Origin: Candidatus Omnitrophota bacterium
GTDB taxonomy: Bacteria; Ratteibacteria; UBA8468; B48-G9; JAFGKM01
Reading direction: 5' to 3'
NCBI GenBank assembly: GCA_023819545.1
Contig: JAMWCA010000082.1
Span: 1 to 6,013, forward strand
Length of the DNA stretch: 6,013 bases
In this document: positions 1 to 5,250 of the stretch, piece after piece
Layout of the letters: every line of letters starts with the position of its first letter
How positions within the stretch are numbered: the first letter of the stretch is position 1
Notes under the pieces: model-generated
Told to the model about the DNA's origin: nothing
What the model saw: the letters and a program-made list of their open reading frames with translations, nothing else
Database searches by the model: none
Position numbers and translations under genes: made by a program

Positions 1-306
1 AGAATTTTTTTCAATTTTCAATTTTTCAGCAACCTCTTCAATTATTTTTTGAGTTAATCGCCAATTTTCTTTCCCATTACAGGCATTTGCATTTCCACTA
101 TTTATGAGAATTGCTCTTATTTCATTCTTAATATTTTTTATACACCATAAAACACTATATGATTTAAACTGGTTTGTTGTAAAGGTTCCTGCAGCAGTAC
201 AAGGAGATTTTGAATATACTAAAGATAAATCATTTCTATTTTCTTTTATTCCACAATTTATTCCACTTGCATAAAAACCTTCCGGATAAGTTATTCCTTT
301 GCCCAT
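1..306 (-). CDS. argJ: ArgJ, bifunctional glutamate N-acetyltransferase / N-acetylglutamate synthase family (N-terminal part, cut by window edge)
   Basis: ArgJ moves the acetyl group from N-acetylornithine to glutamate, which makes the acetylated arginine pathway cyclic; some members also use acetyl-CoA. Only the first 102 residues are in the window. Visible family marks are the opening GITYPEGFYASGINCGIK (residues 4-21), TAAGTFTTN (37-45) and ILINSGNANAC (66-76), all typical of the ArgJ N-terminus. The usual NACTG reads NACNG here. The autocatalytic cleavage site that splits ArgJ into alpha and beta chains should lie further on, outside the window, so activity cannot be judged. The ATG at 306 lies inside the end of ispD in another frame, giving a 16-base overlap. 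There is no clear Shine-Dalgarno sequence, only a weak GCGGAA, so translation is probably coupled to ispD. The frame is open to the left edge. The family call is firm; mono- or bifunctionality is unknown. Confidence 0.9.
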   Translation of the reverse strand, partial: MGKGITYPEGFYASGINCGIKENRNDLSLVYSKSPCTAAGTFTTNQFKSYSVLWCIKNIKNEIRAILINSGNANACNGKENWRLTQKIIEEVAEKLKIEKNS

Positions 307-962
307 TTTTTTATTAAAAATTCCGCAAAAATTAAATCAAAAGGATAAGTTATTTTAAAATTTGTTATTTCTCCTTTCTCACAATAGATTTTATTATACC
401 CTATTTTTTCAAGAAAAAAAGAATCATCACTTCCAGATATCTTTTTAAGATTTTTGTATGCCTTTTTGATTAGTTCTAATTTAAATCCCTGAGGTGTCTG
501 AACGATAAAAAGTTTTTCCCGATCAAGAGTCATTTTAACAAAATTTTTTTCTACTTCTTTTACAGTATCAGTGATTTTTAAAACAGGAATACATGCACCA
601 TATTTCTTTGTTCCTTCAATAATTCTTTTTATCAAATTTTCGCTTACAAAAGGTCTTGCAGTATCATGAATTAAAACTATCCCTTCTTTATTATGAATTT
701 TTTTTAAACAATTAAATACACTGTCTTGCCTTCTTTTTCCACCTTTTACTACGATAAGATTGGAGAAATTTTTTTTTGTTATTTTTCTGCATTTTTTTAC
801 ATATCCTTTAGGAACTGCAAGAAATATCTTATCTGAAAATTTATAAAATTTTTCAACAGAATATAAAAATAACTTTTTGTTTTCAATTTCTACAAAGGAT
901 TTTGGTATTGGCAAGTTTAATCTTTTCCCTTTTCCAGCTCCAACAAGAATAGTAAAAATCAT
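291..962 (-). CDS. ispD: IspD, 2-C-methyl-D-erythritol 4-phosphate cytidylyltransferase
   Basis: IspD joins CTP and MEP to give CDP-methylerythritol plus pyrophosphate, the third step of the cytosolic MEP isoprenoid pathway. At 223 residues it has normal family length. The nucleotide-binding loop is GAGKGKRL (8-15), with R14 and K21 in the positions and 7-residue spacing of the catalytic Arg/Lys pair of E. coli IspD (R20/K27). Further motifs are GGKRRQDSV (74-82), HDTARP (99-104, D100 likely a metal ligand), TDTVK (131-135), DREKLF (147-152, R148), TPQGF (156-160), GSDDS (177-181) and NFKITYP (201-207, K203). The loop has Val-Gly where Ala-Ala is commoner, a mild change. The start ATG overlaps the yacL stop (ATGA) and has no Shine-Dalgarno of its own, so translation is probably coupled to yacL. 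No ispF fusion follows; argJ does. The pyrophosphate produced is a substrate for the pump encoded by hppA in this window, though that link is only metabolic. Confidence 0.95.
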   Translation of the reverse strand: MIFTILVGAGKGKRLNLPIPKSFVEIENKKLFLYSVEKFYKFSDKIFLAVPKGYVKKCRKITKKNFSNLIVVKGGKRRQDSVFNCLKKIHNKEGIVLIHDTARPFVSENLIKRIIEGTKKYGACIPVLKITDTVKEVEKNFVKMTLDREKLFIVQTPQGFKLELIKKAYKNLKKISGSDDSFFLEKIGYNKIYCEKGEITNFKITYPFDLIFAEFLIKKWAKE

Positions 963-1927
963 TTCAATTTTGCAAAAATAATTCTTCCAGTAGGTGTTTG
1001 AATAGCACTATCTATAATTATATCAACAACTTTTCCTACATATTTTGATGCATTTTCAACAACTATCATTGTCCCATCTTCAAGATATCCCACACCTTGA
1101 CCTGCTTCTTTCCCTTCTTTTATTATTTTTAGAGAAATTTCCTCTCCACTCATTAATCTTGGACGCATTAAATTAGTCAAAGTATTGAGGTTTAGAACTT
1201 TAATATTTTGAACTTCTGCTACTTTTGTAAGATTAAAATCATTTGTTAAAATTGCAGCATTAAATTGAGATGCAAGTTTTACTAATTTTGTGTCAACTGC
1301 TTCTATATCGTCATAATCAATATTATAAACTTTTACCCTTATTTCATTATCCTCCTTCAATTTATTTAATACTTCCAGACCTCTTCTTCCTCTCTGTCTT
1401 TTTATATCACTTGAAGCATCAGCAAGTCCTTGAAGTTCTTTAATTATAAACTGAGGAATGATAAGTGTATAATCAATAAATCCACTTTTCATAAGTTCAT
1501 AGACCCTACCATCAATTAAAATGCTTGTATCTACAACTAAAAACTTTTCTCCTTCTTTTATCCCTCCTAAAAAGGGTAAAATGAACCCAAGTTCTTCAAA
1601 ACCTTTTATCCCAACCATAATTCCAAGATATAAGAAAACAAAGTAAAAAGAAAATCTAATTAAATTTTCAATTCTGTCATTTTCAAAAGGTATTAAAAGA
1701 AAAAAATTGGCAAGAAGAATCGCTGTTATAAGACCGACTATAAGACCTCCAACTGCAAGAATTAATTTCTTCCATGGGATTTTACCTATCAATATTTCTA
1801 TTCCAATTACAATAAAAGAACCAAAAAAACCAATTAAAACACCAAAAAGTTTTTTATCTGGTAATAAATAAAAACCAGCCAATAAACACAAGATAAAGAA
1901 AAAACTTCTAATTATCCATAAACCCAT
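959..1927 (-). CDS. yacL: YacL-like membrane-anchored PIN-TRAM domain protein
   Basis: Counting from Met at 1927, the protein has 322 residues. Residues about 5-22, 28-46, 55-79 and 91-110 are four hydrophobic membrane segments. A PIN nuclease domain follows (about 129-250): VVDTSILIDGR (131-141) supplies D133, KELQ supplies E164, VDTKL supplies D212 and LTNDFN supplies D230, the usual acidic metal-binding set. A TRAM-like RNA-binding barrel ends the protein (about 258-322). This is the architecture of Bacillus YacL, whose gene also sits just before ispD; its role is poorly known, and RNA cleavage or binding at the membrane is inferred from the domains. The frame is open to an ATG at 1939, but that ATG overlaps the GGAGG at 1933-1937, which is spaced 5 bases before the ATG at 1927, and a good promoter predicts transcription starting near 1937. 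I therefore take 1927. The stop overlaps the ispD start (ATGA). Confidence 0.9.
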   Translation of the reverse strand: MGLWIIRSFFFILCLLAGFYLLPDKKLFGVLIGFFGSFIVIGIEILIGKIPWKKLILAVGGLIVGLITAILLANFFLLIPFENDRIENLIRFSFYFVFLYLGIMVGIKGFEELGFILPFLGGIKEGEKFLVVDTSILIDGRVYELMKSGFIDYTLIIPQFIIKELQGLADASSDIKRQRGRRGLEVLNKLKEDNEIRVKVYNIDYDDIEAVDTKLVKLASQFNAAILTNDFNLTKVAEVQNIKVLNLNTLTNLMRPRLMSGEEISLKIIKEGKEAGQGVGYLEDGTMIVVENASKYVGKVVDIIIDSAIQTPTGRIIFAKLK

Positions 1928-1932
1928 TTTAA

Positions 1933-1937
1933 CCTCC
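1933..1937 (-). promoter_or_regulatory. Ribosome binding site that fixes the yacL start
   Basis: On the minus strand GGAGG is followed by TTAAA and then ATG at 1927. The in-frame ATG at 1937-1939 overlaps this site and has no Shine-Dalgarno upstream, so the shorter 322-residue protein is preferred over the 326-residue reading. Confidence 0.8.
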
Positions 1938-1943
1938 ATTGAT

Positions 1944-1972
1944 TTTATACCATAAAAAATAGAGTTTGTAAA
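1944..1972 (-). promoter_or_regulatory. Sigma70-type promoter for yacL-ispD-argJ
   Basis: On the minus strand TTTACA (1972-1967) is separated by 17 bases from TATAAA (1949-1944). Each hexamer matches the consensus at five of six positions and the spacing is ideal. It lies in the 49-base gap between the mnmA stop and the yacL ATG. The predicted transcription start is near 1937, at the Shine-Dalgarno itself, giving a leader of only about 10 bases. An AT-rich genome yields chance matches, but position and spacing favour a real promoter. Confidence 0.65.
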
Positions 1973-1976
1973 ATCT

Positions 1977-3053
1977 TTAGAAAGTTTTTACTATAAAGCC
2001 ACCCCCAACAACTTCATCCTTTTCATAAAAAACAACTGCCTGTCCCGGAGTAGGAGCCCTTTGTTCTCTCTCAAAGACAACCTCAACCCTTTTTTCATCT
2101 AATGGTTTTATAATACATTTTGCTGGAGTATGCTTGTATCTTATTTTTGCTTCTACTTCTTTTTCACTTACAAGTTTTTCAATTGAAATATAGTTTAGAT
2201 TTTCTGCTATAAGGTGTTTTTTATATAAGTCCTTTTCTTCTCCAACTATTATTTTATTTTCTTCCTTATCTATACCAATCACATATAATCTTTCTCCTTT
2301 TGCAATCCCAAGTCCTTTCCTTTGTCCAATTGTATAGTAAACAATACCTTTATGTCTTCCAAGGATATTACCATATTTATCAACTATAAATCCTTCTTTT
2401 TCCCTATCTCTAAAAAAGAAAGACCTGTCCCCACAAATGAAATCTTGGCTTTCTTCTTTATCAGATAAATGTAAATTATATTTTCTTGCTAATTCTCTGA
2501 CCTGTTTTTTAGTATAGTTGCCAAGAGGAAAAATGATCTTTGATAATTGTTCCTGTGTTAATAAAAACAGAAAATATGTTTGGTCTTTTTCTTCATCAAT
2601 TCCCCTTTTTAAAATATACCTTTTCCTTATCTTGTCATATTCTAAGAGTGCATAATGACCAGTGGCAAAAAAATCAAAATTTATTCCAAGCGATAGGACT
2701 TTCTTTAATAAAATATCAAATTTTATAAATCTATTACAAATTATGCACGGATTAGGGGTTTTCCCTTCAAGATATTCTTTTACAAAATATCTTAAAACAA
2801 TTTCATTATATTCCTTCTTTAGATCAACTATATATAGGGGGATATTAAGATTTTTACAAACTCTTTCTACATCTTCTAAATCCTTTTCTTCCGGACCATA
2901 ACAAGCACTTCTTTTTTCCGATCTATTATTTTTTTCGTCAAATATCTTCATAAATACACCATAGACATCATATCCTTTTTCTTTTAACAATAAAGCACTT
3001 ACAGAAGAATCAACTCCACCAGAAAGACCAACAATAACCTTCTTTTTACTCAT
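1977..3053 (-). CDS. mnmA: MnmA, tRNA-uridine(34) 2-sulfurtransferase
   Basis: MnmA activates U34 of Lys, Glu and Gln tRNAs with ATP and replaces O2 by sulfur in the cytosol. The 358-residue length is normal. The ATP-binding PP-loop is GLSGGVDSSV (9-18). Later marks are CYGPEEKDLEDVERVC (51-66), TPNPCIICNRFIKF (99-112), ATGHY (130-134), DQTYFL (157-162), ESQDFICGD (201-209) and TIGQRKGLGI (241-250), followed by the C-terminal barrel with APTPGQAVVF (333-342). Candidate catalytic or cluster cysteines are C103, C106 and C207. C207 sits one residue later than in the E. coli STGIC form, and the stretch after it is several residues shorter than in E. coli, so this looks like a variant subfamily. 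The ATG at 3053 has no Shine-Dalgarno; the first residues fit the family start. It diverges from hppA. A 49-base gap with its own promoter separates it from yacL, though read-through remains possible. Confidence 0.95.
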   Translation of the reverse strand: MSKKKVIVGLSGGVDSSVSALLLKEKGYDVYGVFMKIFDEKNNRSEKRSACYGPEEKDLEDVERVCKNLNIPLYIVDLKKEYNEIVLRYFVKEYLEGKTPNPCIICNRFIKFDILLKKVLSLGINFDFFATGHYALLEYDKIRKRYILKRGIDEEKDQTYFLFLLTQEQLSKIIFPLGNYTKKQVRELARKYNLHLSDKEESQDFICGDRSFFFRDREKEGFIVDKYGNILGRHKGIVYYTIGQRKGLGIAKGERLYVIGIDKEENKIIVGEEKDLYKKHLIAENLNYISIEKLVSEKEVEAKIRYKHTPAKCIIKPLDEKRVEVVFEREQRAPTPGQAVVFYEKDEVVGGGFIVKTF

Positions 3054-3059
3054 ATTTTT

Positions 3060-3065
3060 ATTTTA
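3060..3065 (-). promoter_or_regulatory. Candidate -10 element for mnmA
   Basis: TAAAAT on the minus strand ends 6 bases before the mnmA ATG. The hexamers 16-17 bases upstream (TTAATT or TTTAAT) are poor -35 matches. If used, transcription would begin at about the start codon, giving a leaderless message, which fits the missing Shine-Dalgarno. In such AT-rich DNA the match could be chance. Confidence 0.3.
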
Positions 3066-3077
3066 TCATTGACAAAA
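3061..3077. repeat. Small imperfect palindrome in the divergent control region
   Basis: TTTTATCA, a one-base centre and TGACAAAA form two 8-base arms that pair at seven of eight positions. It overlaps both the candidate mnmA -10 and the first TTGACA before hppA, where an operator could act on both genes. It is short and AT-rich, so an operator role is only a suggestion. Confidence 0.3.
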
Positions 3078-3126
3078 TCAGAATTAAAAATTAAACTTAA
3101 TTGACAAAACAAAATTAAAAATTAAA
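3068..3126 (+). repeat. Two tandem direct repeats carrying TTGACA in the mnmA-hppA intergenic region
   Basis: The copy at 3068-3095 begins ATTGACAAAATCAG and the copy at 3100-3126 begins ATTGACAAAACAA; both end AATTAAAAATTAAA. They differ by one substitution and one single-base gap over about 28 bases, with a 32-base period. Each contains a perfect -35 hexamer for rightward transcription, so the duplication may have created tandem promoters or paired binding sites for hppA control. Confidence 0.75.
3069..3097 (+). promoter_or_regulatory. Possible upstream promoter for hppA
   Basis: TTGACA (3069-3074), 17 bases, then TAAACT (3092-3097). The -35 is perfect and the -10 matches four of six. It lies in the first copy of the direct repeat and would give a leader of about 50 bases. 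Confidence 0.3.
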
Positions 3127-3128
3127 AT
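3101..3128 (+). promoter_or_regulatory. Sigma70-type promoter for hppA and the malic enzyme gene
   Basis: A perfect TTGACA (3101-3106) is followed after 16 bases by TAAAAT (3123-3128), five of six to the consensus. Transcription would start near 3135, giving a leader of about 22 bases that holds the Shine-Dalgarno. This places the in-frame ATG at 3130 before the transcript start. Confidence 0.6.
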
Positions 3129-3145
3129 AATGATTTATTTAAAAA

Positions 3146-3152
3146 AAGGAGG
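3146..3152 (+). promoter_or_regulatory. Strong ribosome binding site that fixes the hppA start
   Basis: AAGGAGG, nearly full anti-Shine-Dalgarno complement, lies four bases before the ATG at 3157. It falls inside the longer reading from 3130, which has no Shine-Dalgarno of its own. Confidence 0.85.
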
Positions 3153-3156
3153 AGAT

Positions 3157-5250
3157 ATGGATTATTCACAATTAATTACGATAATAGGTTCTATTTTTGC
3201 TTTGGGATATACATTTTATCTTACAAGATTTATATTGAGTAAACAAGAAGGGACTCCTGAAATGATTGAGGTTGCAGAAGCAGTTAGAACAGGAGCAAGA
3301 GCATATCTTAAAAGACAATATAAAGGAGTTGGTGCATTTTTTAGTGTAGTTTTTATAATTTTGCTATTACTTTCTATTTTCAAATATTTACCAATTTTTG
3401 TTCCATTTGCTTTTTTAACTGGTGGCTTTTTTTCTGCATTAAGTGGTTATATTGGAATGACTATTGCAACAAGAGCAAGTGCAAGAACAGCTTTTGCTGC
3501 TAAAACATCTTTAAATAGTGCTTTAAGGATTGCTTTTTCTGCTGGACTTGTAATGGGACTTGTTGTTGTTGGACTTGCACTTTTAGATATAAGTATCTGG
3601 TATAATCTTTTAACATGGTTTTATAAAAATAGAGGTTATGGTATAGAAGAAAGATTAAGATATATAACCTCAACAATGATATGTTTTGGTATGGGAGCAA
3701 GTGCTCAGGCACTTTTTGCAAGAGTTGGAGGTGGAATTTATACAAAGGGAGCAGATGTTGGAGCAGACCTTGTTGGTAAAGTAGAAGCAGGAATTCCTGA
3801 GGACGATCCAAGAAATCCAGCAGTAATTGCGGATAATGTTGGTGATAATGTAGGAGATGTTGCTGGAATGGGAGCAGACCTTTATGAATCATATACAGAT
3901 GCAATAATAGCAACTATGGCTCTTGCTTATGCTGCTGGACTTGGTCTTAAAGGTGTTTCTCTTCCAATGTTAATAGCGACAATTGGGGTTATTTCATCAA
4001 TAATAGGTTCTTTTCTTGTAAGAGCCAGCGAAGAAGCAAGTCAAGCAAATTTATTAAGGGCTTTAAGGAGAGGAATTTATTTTGCGTCAATTCTTGTTGT
4101 TTTACTCTCATATCCTGCAGTTATATTTCTTCTTGGTTATCAATATAAAGGACTTTATGTTTCTATTTTAAGTGGAATTGTTGCAGGAGTTATAATTGGA
4201 TTTTTTACAGAATTTTTTACTTCAGATACATATTCACCTACAAAAGAAATTGCAAAAAGTGCTTTGGTAGGTCATGCAACAGTTATAATAGAAGGGATTT
4301 CTGTAGGTATGTTATCAACAATTGCACCAGTTTTAACAGTTGTTATTGCGACTATATTTGCTTATGTGTTTGGAGGGGGTCTATCTCATCCTGAGTTAGG
4401 ACTTTATGGTATTGGACTTGCTGGGGTTGGTCTTTTAAGCACTCTTGGAATTACTCTTGCAACAGATGCTTATGGTCCTGTAGCAGATAATGCTGGTGGA
4501 AATGCAGAAATGACACATCAACCATCTTTTGTAAGACAGAGAACAGATGCACTTGATGCTCTTGGAAATACTACTGCTGCAACAGGTAAGGGCTTTGCTA
4601 TTGGTTCAGCCGCTTTAACAGCACTTGCATTAATTGCTGCTTATAGAGAACAAGTTGTTCTTCTTGGTGGAAAACTTGATCTGTCAATTATGAATTTTAG
4701 AGTTTTATGTGGTGTTTTTGTAGGAGCGATGTATCCATTTTTCTTTAGTTCAATGGCACTAAAAGCAGTTGGAAGAGCAGCACAACAGATAGTTCAAGAA
4801 GTAAGAAGGCAATTTAAGGAAATAACTGGACTTCTTGAAGGGAAAGCAAAACCTGACTATGCGAAGGCAGTAGATATATGCACAAAATCAGCACAAAAAC
4901 AAATGCTTTTACCTTCTATTATGACGGTTCTTCTACCCATTTTAGTTGGGATTTTGCTTGGAGTTGATGGAGTTATAGGACTTCTTGTTGGAGCTCTTAC
5001 AAGTGGATTTGCTGTTGCTATAATGATGGCAAATTCTGGTGCTGCGTGGGATAATGCAAAAAAATATATAGAAAAAGGAAATTTTGGAGGGAAAGGAACA
5101 GATGCACATAAAGCATCTGTTACAGGGGATACAGTTGGCGACCCATTTAAAGATACAGCAGGTCCTTCTTTAAACATACTAATAAAATTAATATCAATAG
5201 TTTCAATTGTTTTTGCTGGATTTATTGTTAAAAATTCAATATTTAAATGA
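3157..5250 (+). CDS. hppA: Membrane-bound ion-pumping pyrophosphatase, K+-dependent type
   Basis: This integral membrane pump hydrolyses cytosolic pyrophosphate and exports Na+ and/or H+. From Met at 3157 it has 697 residues, normal for the family, with many hydrophobic helices. The substrate site shows GGGIYTKGADVGADLVGKVE (191-210), EDDPRNPAVIADNVGDNVGD (215-234), TDAYGPVADNAGGNAEM (436-452) and TGDTVGDPFKDTAGPSLN (656-673). GNTTAATGK (470-478) has Ala474 and Gly477 where K+-independent pumps carry Lys and Thr, so it should need K+. In gate helix 6, YESYTD (243-248) places E244 at the Na+-pump-type glutamate position and D248 where plant H+ pumps have their glutamate. The ion therefore cannot be assigned firmly; Na+ or dual transport is plausible. 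The frame opens at 3130, but the strong Shine-Dalgarno and the promoter favour 3157. Its stop overlaps the malic enzyme start (ATGA), with no terminator between. Confidence 0.95.
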   Translation: MDYSQLITIIGSIFALGYTFYLTRFILSKQEGTPEMIEVAEAVRTGARAYLKRQYKGVGAFFSVVFIILLLLSIFKYLPIFVPFAFLTGGFFSALSGYIGMTIATRASARTAFAAKTSLNSALRIAFSAGLVMGLVVVGLALLDISIWYNLLTWFYKNRGYGIEERLRYITSTMICFGMGASAQALFARVGGGIYTKGADVGADLVGKVEAGIPEDDPRNPAVIADNVGDNVGDVAGMGADLYESYTDAIIATMALAYAAGLGLKGVSLPMLIATIGVISSIIGSFLVRASEEASQANLLRALRRGIYFASILVVLLSYPAVIFLLGYQYKGLYVSILSGIVAGVIIGFFTEFFTSDTYSPTKEIAKSALVGHATVIIEGISVGMLSTIAPVLTVVIATIFAYVFGGGLSHPELGLYGIGLAGVGLLSTLGITLATDAYGPVADNAGGNAEMTHQPSFVRQRTDALDALGNTTAATGKGFAIGSAALTALALIAAYREQVVLLGGKLDLSIMNFRVLCGVFVGAMYPFFFSSMALKAVGRAAQQIVQEVRRQFKEITGLLEGKAKPDYAKAVDICTKSAQKQMLLPSIMTVLLPILVGILLGVDGVIGLLVGALTSGFAVAIMMANSGAAWDNAKKYIEKGNFGGKGTDAHKASVTGDTVGDPFKDTAGPSLNILIKLISIVSIVFAGFIVKNSIFK

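Noticed and set aside
530..800. Possible frameshift at A/T homopolymer runs in ispD
   Set aside because: The frame stays open and all IspD motifs occur in order in a full-length protein, so there is no sign of a break.
1928..1976. A terminator between mnmA and yacL
   Set aside because: The gap holds a T-run on the minus strand but no stable GC-containing stem before it.
2540..2901. Two overlapping plus-strand open frames of 62 and 79 codons
   Set aside because: They lie wholly within mnmA on the opposite strand, have no Shine-Dalgarno or recognisable domain, and cover the well-conserved MnmA motifs.
3130..3156. Nine-codon N-terminal extension of hppA from the ATG at 3130
   Set aside because: It would encode the Shine-Dalgarno of the ATG at 3157, lacks a ribosome site of its own and lies before the predicted transcript start.
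3500..3913. Minus-strand open frame of 137 codons inside hppA
   Set aside because: Its translation is a low-complexity run of Leu, Gln, His and Tyr, as expected from the complement of Ala/Gly/Lys-rich hppA codons.
4857..5177. Minus-strand open frame of 106 codons inside hppA
   Set aside because: It is antisense to the highly conserved C-terminal pyrophosphatase motifs and has no features of its own.
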